DNA of 64,000 nucleotides from Methanococcoides sp. AM1 (lineage in GTDB: Archaea; Halobacteriota; Methanosarcinia; Methanosarcinales; Methanosarcinaceae): NCBI RefSeq assembly GCF_900774055.1, contig NZ_CAAGSW010000002.1, positions 248,001-312,000 on the forward strand, read 5' to 3'. Positions 55,307 through 64,000 of the stretch are shown here, in pieces; within the stretch, counting starts at the first letter, position 1, and every line of letters begins with the position of its first letter. Under the pieces are notes generated by a model, which was given only the letters and a program-made list of their open reading frames with translations, did not search any database and had not been told where the DNA came from. The translations under genes and the position numbers were made by a program.

Positions 55307-56086
55307 ATGACTTCTATCAATATTATGTCATGGAATGTGAATGGTTTAAGGTCCATGGTGAAGAAAGGTTTTCTGGAATGGGTGGCTGAAGCCCAGCCTG
55401 ATATCCTCTGTCTTCAGGAAACAAAAGCACAGGAAAGACAGCTTCCCACAAATCTGCGACATATCGATAGTTACATGCCCCATTTCTTTTCAGCAGAACG
55501 CAAAGGTTACAGCGGTGTTGCGGTCTATACGAAACTTCCTCCGGTAAATGTTGAATATGGTCTCGGAGAGAAGCGCTTTGATGCGGAAGGCAGGACTTTG
55601 ATCGCAGAATTTGAGGATTTCGTTCTTTTCAACATATATTTCCCTAACGGGAAAGCTTCTGATGAAAGGCTCCAGTACAAGATGGACTTCTATGATGCAT
55701 TTATGGAACGTGCAGACGGATTCAAGGATGAAGGCAGGAATGTTGTTGTCTGTGGTGATGTGAACACCGCTCACAAAGAGATCGATCTTGCACGACCCAA
55801 ACAGAATGAGAAGTCATCAGGTTTCCTTCCTCAGGAGAGGGAATGGATAGATACTTTCCTTGACCACGGTTATCTTGATACTTTCAGGCTGTTCAATCAG
55901 GATACAGGACAATATAGCTGGTGGGACCAGAAGACGCGTGCAAGGGACCGTAATGTTGGCTGGCGAATAGATTACTTCTTTGCAAGCGAAAGCTTGAAAG
56001 ATCGGATAACTTCAGCTTACATATTGCCGGATGTTATGGGTTCTGACCACTGTCCTATCGGGATTGAGCTGGATCTCGGTCAGTAA
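55307..56086 (+). CDS. xth: Exodeoxyribonuclease III / AP endonuclease
   Basis: A 259-aa Mg-dependent base-excision nuclease. The motifs are [39 protein letters not shown] and the C-terminal GSDHCPI. Length is normal. GAGGAC precedes the ATG. It lies immediately after the ModE-like stop, with no gap, so the two are probably co-transcribed. Confidence 0.93.
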   Translation: MTSINIMSWNVNGLRSMVKKGFLEWVAEAQPDILCLQETKAQERQLPTNLRHIDSYMPHFFSAERKGYSGVAVYTKLPPVNVEYGLGEKRFDAEGRTLIAEFEDFVLFNIYFPNGKASDERLQYKMDFYDAFMERADGFKDEGRNVVVCGDVNTAHKEIDLARPKQNEKSSGFLPQEREWIDTFLDHGYLDTFRLFNQDTGQYSWWDQKTRARDRNVGWRIDYFFASESLKDRITSAYILPDVMGSDHCPIGIELDLGQ

Positions 56087-56211
56087 TTTTTTGATATATT
56101 TGGTGACAATCAGGTCTGTATAGCTTCTGCTATCCAAAAGTATGTAAGAACTTATGTTGAGAGAAATAGTATGTGAAAAAGTCAGTTAGAAAGTAAGTGA
56201 TCAATTATAAT

Positions 56212-56245
56212 TATTAAAAAGAATTGTCGGGCGCATAATGCGCCC
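56212..56245 (-). terminator. Thermosome terminator
   Basis: On the minus strand GGGCGCA-TTA-TGCGCCC (56229-56245) is a perfect 7-bp stem followed by a T-rich tail (complement of 56212-56225). Confidence 0.75.
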
Positions 56246-56267
56246 TTATGTTTGTTATTTTTTGAAT

Positions 56268-57908
56268 TTACATCATTGGAGGCATTCCGCCGCCCATTCC
56301 GCCCATGCCACCTTCTGGCATTGGTGGTGCTCTGGTTGATGCAATGATGTCGTCGATCCTGAGGATCATGACTGATGCTTCAGCTGCTGAGTTGATTGCC
56401 TGGGTCTTTACCCTGAGTGGCTCAACAACGCCGTTCTCCCACATGTCGATGACAGTGCCGGTGTAGACGTTAAGACCAGCGGTCTTTATGCCTTTCTCGT
56501 GGTGTGAGCGCAGTTCAACAAGCATGTCTATTGGGTCAAGACCTGCGTTCTCTGCAAGTGTCCTTGGGATGATCTCGAGTGCTTCTGCGAATGCTTTGAC
56601 TGCAAGCTGTTCCCTTCCGCTGAGTGTTGCTGCATACTCGTTGAGTCTGAGTGCAACCTCTACTTCAGGTGCTCCGCCACCAGCGACGAGCTCTTCATCT
56701 TCGATAGCTACAGCGACTACACGGAGTGCATCTTCGAGTGCTCTCTCGATGTTGTCGATAACGTGCTCTGTACCGCCACGGAGAAGGATTGAAACTGATT
56801 TTGGATTGACACAGCCGGTAATGAATACCATGTTGTCGCCACCGATCTTTCTCTCTTCGACAAGTTCTGCCTGTCCAAGATCGTCTGCGTTCATCTCTTC
56901 AATGTTGGTAACAAGCTTTGCACCTGTGGAGCGGACAAGTTTTTCCATGTCGCTCTTCTTGACACGCCTGACTGCAAAGAGACCTGCCTTTGCAAGGAAG
57001 TGCTGTGCCATGTCATCGATACCTTTCTGGCAGAATACGACGTTTGCGCCACTGTCGGTAATGCTGGTCACAAGGTTTCTGAGCATTGCCTCTTCCTGGT
57101 CAAGGAATGACTGGAGCTGGTCAGGGGATGTGATGGAGATCTCTGCATCGACTTCTGTTTCCTTAAGTTCGATAGCAGTGTTGAGGAGTGCGATCTTTGC
57201 GCCTTCTACCTTCTTTGGCATGTTAGCGTGTACCCTTTCCTTATCAAGGATCATACCTTCAATGAGCTCGGAGTCGTCGATACGTCCGCCGACCTTCTTC
57301 TCGATCTTTACGTTCTCGATCTCGACCTTGTTTCCGCCGTCCTGGTCGACGATGCTTGTGATTGCGTCTACAGCGATCTTGGAAAGTACTTCCTTTGATG
57401 CTTCTGCGCCTTTACCGGTCATTGCTGTGTCAGAGATCTTGGTAAGCATTTCCTTGTTGTCGCATGTGACATGCTTTGAAAGTGTTTTGAGGATCTCTCC
57501 TGCTTTTGTGGAGGCCATCCTGTAACCTGCTGCGATGATTGTTGGGTGGACATCCTGCTCGATCATTTCTTCTGCTTTCTTGAGGAGTTCGCCTGCAACG
57601 ACAGCTGCAGATGTTGTACCATCTCCAACTTCATCGTCCTGTGTCTTTGCGACCTCGACGATCATTTTTGCAGCTGGGTGCTCAATGTCCATCTCTTTGA
57701 GGATGGTTGCACCATCGTTGGTGATAACTACATCTCCAAGGGAGTCTACAAGCATCTTGTCCATACCTTTTGGACCAAGTGTTGTTCTTACTGCTTCAGC
57801 AACTGCCTTTGCTGCCATGATGTTGTTGCTCTGGGCATCCCTGCCTCTAGTTCTCTGGCTACCTTCTCTTAAAATGAAGATAGGCTGTCCTGACATCTGT
57901 CCTGCCAT
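56268..57908 (-). CDS. thsA: Thermosome subunit (group II chaperonin)
   Basis: A 546-aa chaperonin subunit. [30 protein letters not shown] and [16 protein letters not shown] at the N-terminus and [13 protein letters not shown] are diagnostic. The C-terminus is the Gly-Met-rich tail [21 protein letters not shown] precedes the ATG. Whether it is alpha or beta cannot be told here. It is a single gene with its own promoter. Confidence 0.95.
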   Translation of the reverse strand: MAGQMSGQPIFILREGSQRTRGRDAQSNNIMAAKAVAEAVRTTLGPKGMDKMLVDSLGDVVITNDGATILKEMDIEHPAAKMIVEVAKTQDDEVGDGTTSAAVVAGELLKKAEEMIEQDVHPTIIAAGYRMASTKAGEILKTLSKHVTCDNKEMLTKISDTAMTGKGAEASKEVLSKIAVDAITSIVDQDGGNKVEIENVKIEKKVGGRIDDSELIEGMILDKERVHANMPKKVEGAKIALLNTAIELKETEVDAEISITSPDQLQSFLDQEEAMLRNLVTSITDSGANVVFCQKGIDDMAQHFLAKAGLFAVRRVKKSDMEKLVRSTGAKLVTNIEEMNADDLGQAELVEERKIGGDNMVFITGCVNPKSVSILLRGGTEHVIDNIERALEDALRVVAVAIEDEELVAGGGAPEVEVALRLNEYAATLSGREQLAVKAFAEALEIIPRTLAENAGLDPIDMLVELRSHHEKGIKTAGLNVYTGTVIDMWENGVVEPLRVKTQAINSAAEASVMILRIDDIIASTRAPPMPEGGMGGMGGGMPPMM

Positions 57909-57983
57909 ATATTTTAACCTCCTATATTAAACATAGATCAATGTAACTACCTGTGTCTCAGGTCGTTTTTACATGTTTGTAGT

Positions 57984-57996
57984 TCTATATATAAGT
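57984..57996 (-). promoter_or_regulatory. Thermosome promoter
   Basis: CTTATATATAGA on the minus strand (about 57984-57996) is a good TATA box. The expected leader is about 55 nt and contains a small ACCTG-AGACA-CAGGT palindrome just after the likely transcription start. No further element can be read with confidence. Confidence 0.5.
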
Positions 57997-58118
57997 TACT
58001 GATAACTGATTTTTCCTGACCTAATTTCCAGGCGATTCTAATTAAGCTTGTGACCTAATTCTTTCCATCTACAAAAAGCATCAGCTATCCGGTTAACGTG
58101 ATGATGCTTCATTCGATC

Positions 58119-58152
58119 CAAAAAAAGATAGTCGGTCCCTTTCAAAGAGACC
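58119..58152 (-). terminator. Terminator of the small basic protein gene
   Basis: On the minus strand GGTCTCTTTGAAAGGGACC (58134-58152) folds with one G-U pair and is followed by a T7 run (complement of 58121-58127). It lies about 45 bp downstream of the gene ending at 58197. Confidence 0.6.
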
Positions 58153-58196
58153 ATTGTTAATAAAGGACTGCTCTTACAGCCCTGAAAAAGAGATAC

Positions 58197-58370
58197 TTAG
58201 TTGACAATAGCCTTTGGTGATCTCTTAAGGAAACGCCTCTTTGCGCCGCCTGAGGTGAATCTCTGTGCAGGTCCTGGGTGTGCCTTAGCTCCAAAAGCTT
58301 TCTGCACTTTGATGACCCTTCCCTTTCTTCCTTTGACCTTTACCCATTCAATGCTGCCTGTTTTACCCAT
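58197..58370 (-). CDS. Small basic conserved protein, DUF5350-like
   Basis: A 57-aa, Lys/Arg-rich protein: [19 protein letters not shown], then [16 protein letters not shown] and SGGAKRRF. It fits my memory of DUF5350, a small methanogen family. Charge and size suggest RNA or ribosome binding, but function is unknown. GAGGATTGAT precedes the ATG. Its terminator is well formed, which supports an expressed gene. Confidence 0.7.
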   Translation of the reverse strand: MGKTGSIEWVKVKGRKGRVIKVQKAFGAKAHPGPAQRFTSGGAKRRFLKRSPKAIVN

Positions 58371-58644
58371 TATCAATCCTCGTTATGATTTTATGTTAAT
58401 ATTAATTTTAAGGCCCTGATGGCCTCTGATATCTATTATATTTGTAATTGGCACAAATGTGGATATTTGTGACCTGATAAATACAATGTTATAGGTTCCC
58501 TTTAGATGTAATGTTTATAGTTAAAGTTTACGGAACTTATGGGAACTTATGATGTGTGAAGAATGATTATTTCAGGTTCGCAAATTAAGCAATTGGATAT
58601 AAAAAATAAACAAATATATCTATGTTCCTGTACATTTGTTTCAC

Positions 58645-59907
58645 ATGACCCTTGAGCCGGTTCACATTAAAGCCATTTCCAGTATGGTATCCCGCATAGA
58701 TAGTTTATCGGAGGACGATGATCCGGAAAAGGCACCTGAACTTTTTGAACTTCTCAGTGAGCTGGAATATGACGGTAAGGTCGTTCTCAAGGCACTCGGA
58801 AAACTATTCCGTGCAAAAGTGGACATCGACTGCATGTCTCTTGCAAAAGACCCTTTTGAGAAGACATATTCCTGTGATAGTGGAAGTACCAATCCGATAT
58901 CTTTCAACAGCGGTCTGTATGTGGACCTTTGCCATTGCAGTATTGCTTCAACACCTACGGATATCGATCTTCATTCAAAGTGGACCATGGTAATGTCAAC
59001 GTACTCTCCCGGGACGGGCATGTTCATCGATACAACAGGGGGCTGGGATTACTTTGATGAAAATGAGGGTCGTGCATCCATCGTAAAGATAAGGCCCGGA
59101 CTTCTTAAGAAAAGGGTTGATCGGATGGTGCACAATATTGCATTGTACCTGTCAGAATCAGAACATATTCTCTGGCTCATGGAAAAGTTCGATAAAGATG
59201 GATTTTTCATAATGGATGGCCCTATTTATCCGAAACAGTTGATGTACTGGATGGTAGTGGAATCCGATGAAGTGCAGATAAGGGATGATGACAATGCAAA
59301 ACGGATCCTGCAGAATTATGTGGACATAATGGACCATCACATTGCTAACAGAAGACCTCTAATTGGCTTTGTGAAGAATCCGGAGGACATGCAGACAATG
59401 ATAACTCTCCGGAAAAAATATTCTATGGGTGATCTTCCCTGGCTGAGGGATTCGCAGTTCTTCAAGAACGTGCTCTCACCGGGAAAGGACGAAGGAAAAG
59501 GTAGCAGGTGGATAACCTACACCAACTGGTTCCTGCAGCCCAATCAGTTCTATGAGAATATCATGGATAGCACTTCCCTTGTGCTGGATCCGGATCTAAA
59601 TCATGAGTTTCCCAAAGAGGACTATGCTATCACATTTTTTATGATCTTTGTTCCTTCCATTGATGTTCTTTTCAAGATCGAATCCCCTTACGGGATAACA
59701 AAGGATGAGCAAATGCGGGACCTTATCACAAGGAAAGTTCTGCATGATATTGCTGTGAACGGCATCCCTATAACACTTTCAAAAGCAGATTCCCTTGCGA
59801 AGATAAGGATCCCGGAAAAAAAGCTGATCAAAGGCATGTTCAAAGGGCAGAAGATCGATACTATTTACAATGATGTGAGATGGGGTGAATCAATAGATGA
59901 TCAATGA
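58645..59907 (+). CDS. nurA: NurA 5'-3' nuclease
   Basis: A 420-aa NurA-domain protein. Acidic metal-binding positions appear in CSIASTPTD-type and VESDE surroundings, and the C-terminal ITLSKADSLAKI segment is typical. It acts with HerA in end resection of double-strand breaks. A TATA-like ACAAATATATCT lies about 30 bases before the ATG at 58645, so it is nearly leaderless. Its end overlaps herA by 11 bases, which confirms the pair. Confidence 0.85.
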   Translation: MTLEPVHIKAISSMVSRIDSLSEDDDPEKAPELFELLSELEYDGKVVLKALGKLFRAKVDIDCMSLAKDPFEKTYSCDSGSTNPISFNSGLYVDLCHCSIASTPTDIDLHSKWTMVMSTYSPGTGMFIDTTGGWDYFDENEGRASIVKIRPGLLKKRVDRMVHNIALYLSESEHILWLMEKFDKDGFFIMDGPIYPKQLMYWMVVESDEVQIRDDDNAKRILQNYVDIMDHHIANRRPLIGFVKNPEDMQTMITLRKKYSMGDLPWLRDSQFFKNVLSPGKDEGKGSRWITYTNWFLQPNQFYENIMDSTSLVLDPDLNHEFPKEDYAITFFMIFVPSIDVLFKIESPYGITKDEQMRDLITRKVLHDIAVNGIPITLSKADSLAKIRIPEKKLIKGMFKGQKIDTIYNDVRWGESIDDQ

Positions 59908-61738
59908 TACAGACTTATTGGCTTATGCTTCAGACAGCGATTTCAGTGACGATACAAATGATACGAAGGGAATTTCGGAAAGCAGGCCTAATGCAAAAGG
60001 TTCTGAATTCGAGGAGTACGATGTTGGAGATCCTGTTGGCCTGAATGCCGAAGGTGCAGAGAATGCCTTTGGTATCATTACAACCGGCTTTGATCCCCTT
60101 GAGGTCACCGAATCCGGCTCAAGGATCGCAGGCTACATAACTACGGATCACAGGTCACAGGTGCGGCTGGGCACATATGTTATAGTACCTTATGAGAACG
60201 AACACCTCTTTGCACGTATCTGGAAACTCCAGTACCAGCAGCAGTTCGAAGTGGATGATGCTACCGAAATACATTCACGCAGGATGCTCAGGAGCAACAC
60301 CACCGCAGAGCTGGATTACAAGTTCCTTGCCTACCTTGATCCTATATGCATTTTATACGAGCATGTGCCCGGGGACGTATCATCCCTTATGCGTCGCATG
60401 GCTGACCGGATTCCTCGACCTAACACTCCGATATTACCGGTAACTGAGAAACTGAAGATCCAGACCGGCCTGAACATTCCTCGTGAAGGTATCTTCCTCG
60501 GTCATCTGAGCGTAGGTGGCGAACTGGTGAGGACACATGCATCACCACCGACCGTGCCTTACTATCTGAGGAACGATTACTCTATGGGCGATCCGTTGAT
60601 ATTCAGGCACATGCTGGTCTGTGGAAGTACCGGTACCGGTAAGACCTTCCTCACAAAGAACATCCTGCGCCAGTTCATGAGCGAGGACAACAGGTATCAG
60701 GTGCGCGACAATGGTGATGGTGTAAAAAAGAACAAGAACCCGTGTCTTGTGATAATGGACCCTCAGGACGAGTATTCCCAGCTTCTGGAGGATAATCCTG
60801 AGCTTGTCTCTTCTGATGAACATAATATGAACTCAGAGAACGTGAGGTTTGGCGGTGTTCCTTCCACAAAGACCTTTGTGGCAAAGGTAGATGGGCAAAA
60901 CTACAATGGCAGATCACGTGCCGAGCAGGCTGAATTCACAATACCTTTCGAGATGGTCAGGAGCAATTTCTGGTTGATCGCTGCAGCAGGACTTACTGAA
61001 CTTCAGGGTATTGCTCTTGAACTTCTGCTTGAGGACTACTTCAAAAGACCCGGCACACATACGTATAACGGCTTTATCGAGCACATCGATGATGCAGGCG
61101 TGAGAGGGACCTATGTTGATAATGGCAAGGTCCACGAAGCATCCTATGATGGGATCGTAAGGAAAGTAAGGAATCAGGCTTTCAGAAGGGTCTTCGACCA
61201 GCCTGCAATTCCCATTACCGAAATGCTTGCTGATATCTTCAAAGCAGGGCAGATCTGTGTGTTCCCTACTGAGTACATCTCAAATACCAGAATACGTGAT
61301 CTTATCACACTGACTCTGATGACCGTTGTTGTGGACAACAAATTGAACACTTCAGGCGATGCACTTGTCAAGGAAACACCTATCATCCTTGTGCTGGATG
61401 AAGCACACAGGTATCTTTCAAAGGGTGCCGGAGAACACTCTAAGCGCATAATCTCCAAGTTTGCAGATGCAGCCCGTCAGGGGCGTAAGGAAGGCCTGGG
61501 CCTGTTCCTTATCACGCAGGATCCTCAGGATATAGATGAAACTGTGTTCAAGCAGGTCAACAGCCGTGTGATCCTTAATCTTTCCAATGATGCCGCAATA
61601 AGTGCAATGAAGGTCAAAAAGGAATATGAAAAGCGTATCCCATATCTCAAGAAGGGACAAATGATAATTCAAAGTCCTGATAACAGCGATGTTGTAGAGG
61701 TCATAGGGCTTTCAAAGTGTGTTGTAAAGCATGTCTGA
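59897..61738 (+). CDS. herA: HerA-type DNA translocase/helicase
   Basis: A 613-aa FtsK-HerA superfamily ATPase. A HAS-barrel-like N-terminus (about 40-180) precedes the core with Walker A GSTGTGKTFLTKN and Walker B IILVLDEAHRYL, plus a FADAARQGRKEGLG arginine region. It forms a hexameric translocase with NurA. No mre11 or rad50 lies beside it, so these are elsewhere in the genome. Confidence 0.9.
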   Translation: MINDTDLLAYASDSDFSDDTNDTKGISESRPNAKGSEFEEYDVGDPVGLNAEGAENAFGIITTGFDPLEVTESGSRIAGYITTDHRSQVRLGTYVIVPYENEHLFARIWKLQYQQQFEVDDATEIHSRRMLRSNTTAELDYKFLAYLDPICILYEHVPGDVSSLMRRMADRIPRPNTPILPVTEKLKIQTGLNIPREGIFLGHLSVGGELVRTHASPPTVPYYLRNDYSMGDPLIFRHMLVCGSTGTGKTFLTKNILRQFMSEDNRYQVRDNGDGVKKNKNPCLVIMDPQDEYSQLLEDNPELVSSDEHNMNSENVRFGGVPSTKTFVAKVDGQNYNGRSRAEQAEFTIPFEMVRSNFWLIAAAGLTELQGIALELLLEDYFKRPGTHTYNGFIEHIDDAGVRGTYVDNGKVHEASYDGIVRKVRNQAFRRVFDQPAIPITEMLADIFKAGQICVFPTEYISNTRIRDLITLTLMTVVVDNKLNTSGDALVKETPIILVLDEAHRYLSKGAGEHSKRIISKFADAARQGRKEGLGLFLITQDPQDIDETVFKQVNSRVILNLSNDAAISAMKVKKEYEKRIPYLKKGQMIIQSPDNSDVVEVIGLSKCVVKHV

Positions 61739-61824
61739 AAAAGGGATTTGAGGACTGGTTCTCTCTCTTCCGATACGTATATATATGGGTACTACGTATG
61801 GGAGGAACTACTCACACATGCGTT

Positions 61825-61898
61825 GGGCCGGTAGCTTAGTCAGGCAGAGCGATGGACTCTTAATCCATCGGCCGAGGGTTCAAATCCCTTCCGGCCCG
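61825..61898 (+). tRNA. tRNA-Lys (anticodon CUU)
   Basis: A 74-nt cloverleaf: acceptor GGGCCGG/CCGGCCC, D arm with AGCTTAGTCAGGCAGAGC, anticodon stem ATGGA/TCCAT around CTCTTAA (anticodon CUU), and T arm GAGGG-TTCAAAT-CCCTT with one G-U pair. Discriminator G; CCA is not encoded. A TATA run (CGTATATATATGG, about 61775-61788) lies upstream. Confidence 0.95.
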
Positions 61899-62037
61899 CT
61901 TTCAATTCATGTGATCTTTTCTGTATCTTTAATTTCTGTGAATCTATAACTTTTATGTACCTGTATGGGTTATGTATCGTTCATACTGATACTATTGTAA
62001 AATGTTGCATATTATCTATCATCTTAAGGTGAGAACA

Positions 62038-62217
62038 ATGCCAAAAGTAAGTGTTGATATTCCACAGGAATTACTTGACGATCTTAACAAACATGTGGGG
62101 AACGATAAGAAGTTCGTCAGCCAGTCTGATGCTATCAGAACGGCCATTCGCAAAATGCTTGATATGATGGACGATATAGACAGGCGTCATGGAAGGCTCG
62201 AACAGGATAGACCCTGA
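62038..62217 (+). CDS. Ribbon-helix-helix (CopG-like) DNA-binding protein
   Basis: A 59-aa RHH protein: VSVDIPQELLDDLNK is the beta strand and first helix, and SQSDAIRTAIRKML the second helix. GGTGAG precedes the ATG at 62038. No ligand domain is attached. It stands alone, so its targets are unknown; no toxin partner follows. Confidence 0.85.
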   Translation: MPKVSVDIPQELLDDLNKHVGNDKKFVSQSDAIRTAIRKMLDMMDDIDRRHGRLEQDRP

Positions 62218-62307
62218 TGTATTTTCATATGGGTTTGTTCAGGTCGAAATAATTGAGGGTCAAAAATAGTAACTAACTAACTAAATAAATAAAAGCTAGG
62301 TTCCGGA

Positions 62308-63081
62308 TCAAAGCCCTTTAAGGAACTCAAGGCTTTCTCTTCCTTCTTCCGGATTGCTCATCTCTGTGACGAGCCTGCCTTTGTAATTTGACAATCCTTT
62401 TTTCACAGCTTTCCAGTTGACGGTACCCCTTCCTGCCGGGAGATGTTCGTCCCTTTTTCCCATGTTGTCATGCAGATGTACATGTATTATTCTGTCACTG
62501 CATTTTTCAAGGAAACTTTCTACGAATCCGGTTGTGTTCGCGTGTCCTATATCCAGCGTCATACCGACGTTGTCGCGGTCAACATCATCCAGCATCCTTA
62601 ATATTTCATCAGGTTCCCTGCCAAATATCATCGGGAAATCGGGCATGTTCTCCACAGCAATGGAGATGCCATATTCTTCAGCAGTATCACATAGTTCCTG
62701 GATGGAACGGACGTTCGTATCCCATGCACGTTCAGGTAACTTCTTTCCGTATGGTGAAAGGTATCCGGGGTGTACGACTGCAACTTCCACAAGTCCGGAT
62801 GCCAGTGAGAGGCAGTTCTTCATTTGCCTGACCACTTCTCCGTGTATGCCGGGGTTGAGGCCTGCCAAGTTCATGTCAGAGAATGGCATGTGCATAGTAA
62901 GCACAAGATTGGTGGTATCAAGTACTTCCCTTATCTTTGGCAGATTTTCTTCGCTGAGACTCTGGGTACCTTCCTGTACCATCTCCCAACCTGTGAATCC
63001 GATGTCCTCAAGTTCATAGACCCATGGAAAGGGTTCCTCAAGGACCGCATTTGATGAGAAACTTGATCTGCTGACGTCCAT
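62308..63081 (-). CDS. Sugar phosphate isomerase/epimerase-like TIM barrel protein
   Basis: A 257-aa protein of the AP-endonuclease-2/xylose-isomerase-like superfamily. Metal-binding positions are seen in AVVHPGYLSPYG, IAVENMPDFP, TLDIGHANTTG and IHVHLHDN. It fits endonuclease IV-like or sugar isomerase roles; the substrate is not clear. GGAAGTGAG precedes the ATG. It shares orientation with the two small archaeal genes upstream. Confidence 0.78.
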   Translation of the reverse strand: MDVSRSSFSSNAVLEEPFPWVYELEDIGFTGWEMVQEGTQSLSEENLPKIREVLDTTNLVLTMHMPFSDMNLAGLNPGIHGEVVRQMKNCLSLASGLVEVAVVHPGYLSPYGKKLPERAWDTNVRSIQELCDTAEEYGISIAVENMPDFPMIFGREPDEILRMLDDVDRDNVGMTLDIGHANTTGFVESFLEKCSDRIIHVHLHDNMGKRDEHLPAGRGTVNWKAVKKGLSNYKGRLVTEMSNPEEGRESLEFLKGL

Positions 63082-63102
63082 GCTGTCTCACTTCCGGATG
63101 TT

Positions 63103-63543
63103 TTAGAGCTTTGGCATTTCAGGTTCAAAGAGTGGAATTCCTTCCTCTGTTGGTGGTGTTAACCACTCGATGAGGATCTCCATATCTTCTGCGGTATCCG
63201 TTGTTATATCAACGTGTATGGAACCAAGAGGTTCTTCGATAGCAGGAAAGTTCAGTTTTCCGATCGTTGCTACCTGTTTGTTAATAAGGAACCTGGTTCT
63301 TGTCGGGTTCCTGTAACTGCCTGCTTCCAGTCTGGTGCGGGCAGTATCAATGATCAGTTCTCTCCTGAACAGGTCATGGATGTTCCTGAGGCTCTCGATA
63401 TCGCCGGTACCTTCGAGGAAATCACCTTCGTCGGTAGTTACCGTTCCTATATCTATTAGTGGGAACATGTTCATGACCGCCATCTCCACTCGTTCCTTAT
63501 CTTCTGTGGGATTGACGGCAGTGCTGACTTTTACTTCGATCAT
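63103..63543 (-). CDS. UPF0201-family RNA-binding-like protein
   Basis: A 146-aa protein of the archaeal UPF0201 family, with VEVKVSTAVNPTEDKERVE-type start, LRRELIIDTAR-like middle (here RRELIIDTARTRLEAG) and INKQVATIGKLNF. An RNA-binding or exosome-linked role has been suggested for the family; no catalytic motif is seen. Its ATG overlaps the stop of the upstream UPF0200 gene. Confidence 0.85.
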   Translation of the reverse strand: MIEVKVSTAVNPTEDKERVEMAVMNMFPLIDIGTVTTDEGDFLEGTGDIESLRNIHDLFRRELIIDTARTRLEAGSYRNPTRTRFLINKQVATIGKLNFPAIEEPLGSIHVDITTDTAEDMEILIEWLTPPTEEGIPLFEPEMPKL

Positions 63544-64000
63544 GCGTTCTCCAGTATTCCGTTGATCGTATTCCTGAATGCATCGATGCTGTCGGTGTTA
63601 TCGACAGTTATGTCTGCCACTTTGATGGCTTCTGCAAGTCCCCATCCAAGTTCTCGTTCATCTCTTACCTTCAGTGCCTTGATATCGGTCATATCATCGC
63701 TTCTGCCACGGTTCGTTACTCTTTCAAAACGTATCTCCAGAGGTGCATCGATGAAGACCAGTGTAAAATCTTCTCCGAAATGTTCCTTGAAAAATGTGAC
63801 CTCTGCTATTCCGCGTACTCCGTCCACAACGACAAGGTCTTTTTCTAAAGCCTCTATCTTTGGAACACAACGCTTTGCAACAGCATCCATTCCTTCCTTA
63901 TCTCGCAGGTCGTTTGCCACGCCGCCGGTGTTGGCATCTGTGGGTTCGAGTCCCCTTGCTTTGACCTCGTCGCGTATAACATCTCCCATGTTTACAACAT
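63540..64000 (-). CDS. UPF0200-family P-loop nucleotide kinase-like protein, 5' end cut by window
   Basis: A dephospho-CoA-kinase-like P-loop protein (UPF0200). The N-terminal Walker A lies outside the window: the frame is open to base 64000 with VNMGDVIRDEV. DGVRGIAEVTFFKEHFG and FIDAPLEIRFERV match the family, as does the NRGRSDD substrate-binding region. It overlaps UPF0201 by four bases, so the two form an operon that is conserved in many archaea. Confidence 0.85.
   Translation of the reverse strand, partial: VVNMGDVIRDEVKARGLEPTDANTGGVANDLRDKEGMDAVAKRCVPKIEALEKDLVVVDGVRGIAEVTFFKEHFGEDFTLVFIDAPLEIRFERVTNRGRSDDMTDIKALKVRDERELGWGLAEAIKVADITVDNTDSIDAFRNTINGILENA

Noticed and set aside
56488-57525. 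A 345-codon open frame on the plus strand across the thermosome gene
   Set aside because: It is antisense to a certain chaperonin gene, Ser-rich and low in complexity, as expected from the complement of a high-usage gene.
62038-62217. Toxin-antitoxin module with the RHH protein as antitoxin
   Set aside because: No toxin-like gene lies next to it on either side.

Overview
The window comes from a methylotrophic methanogenic archaeon of the family Methanosarcinaceae. The pyl genes, a methylcobamide:CoM methyltransferase, archaeal replication, translation and proteasome genes, TATA-type promoters and the absence of bacterial signals all point there. PylS matches the Methanococcoides type as I remember it, so Methanococcoides or a close relative is the best guess; I could not run a comparison. 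No CRISPR array, insertion sequence, rRNA or integrated element is visible. The DNA reads as ordinary chromosome, and most intergenic gaps are below 350 bp.

Layout. 1-0.4 kb: the end of a MinD-like/NifX-like pair. 0.8-6.4 kb: the pyrrolysine locus on the minus strand in the order pylT-pylS-pylB-pylC-pylD, followed by mtbA. 6.7-14 kb: a cobalamin lower-loop and side-chain region with two copies of cobD and cobY (cobD1-cobY1, then cobD2-cbiB-cobZ-cobS-cobY2 and an unknown gene). Pyl and cobamide both serve methylamine methanogenesis, so the first 14 kb is one functional neighbourhood. 14-25 kb: a KaiC-like ATPase, a lone DUF5591-like protein, an aminotransferase with an Lrp regulator, rps8e, RNase Z, an AAA ATPase, a two-component pair, thi4 and tRNA-His. 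25-36 kb: housekeeping genes (proC, aMBF1, PAN, glmM, srp19, secG/Sec61beta, mtnA, an HD hydrolase, trmI, radB). 36-40 kb: an anaerobic ribonucleotide reductase operon (glutaredoxin, nrdD, nrdG). 40-45 kb: a DUF4349 lipoprotein, thiL and a large S-layer-type surface protein. 45.5-49 kb: a regulator divergent from a NitT/TauT-type ABC transporter. 49-53 kb: a bactofilin-like protein, an alpha/alpha-toroid protein, a second NrdD, an Mrp ATPase and a DUF134 regulator. 53-64 kb: cdc6, a ModE-like regulator, exonuclease III, thermosome, nurA-herA, tRNA-Lys and a group of small conserved archaeal genes.

The most interesting signals are these. (1) pylB, a Pyl-biosynthesis gene, is the only gene I found in the window that ends in UAG, the Pyl codon. 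(2) At least two genes (radB and the 45.5-kb regulator) keep an open, coding-like frame back to AUA or AUU codons at ideal distance from strong Shine-Dalgarno sequences, with no AUG/GUG/UUG available. (3) cobD was duplicated with its promoter, and cobY is also present twice; CobY1 has lost part of its nucleotide-binding signature. (4) There are two class III RNRs, one without an ATP-cone. (5) Promoters and RNA hairpins appear to be wired into the mtbA, pylT and ABC-transporter genes.
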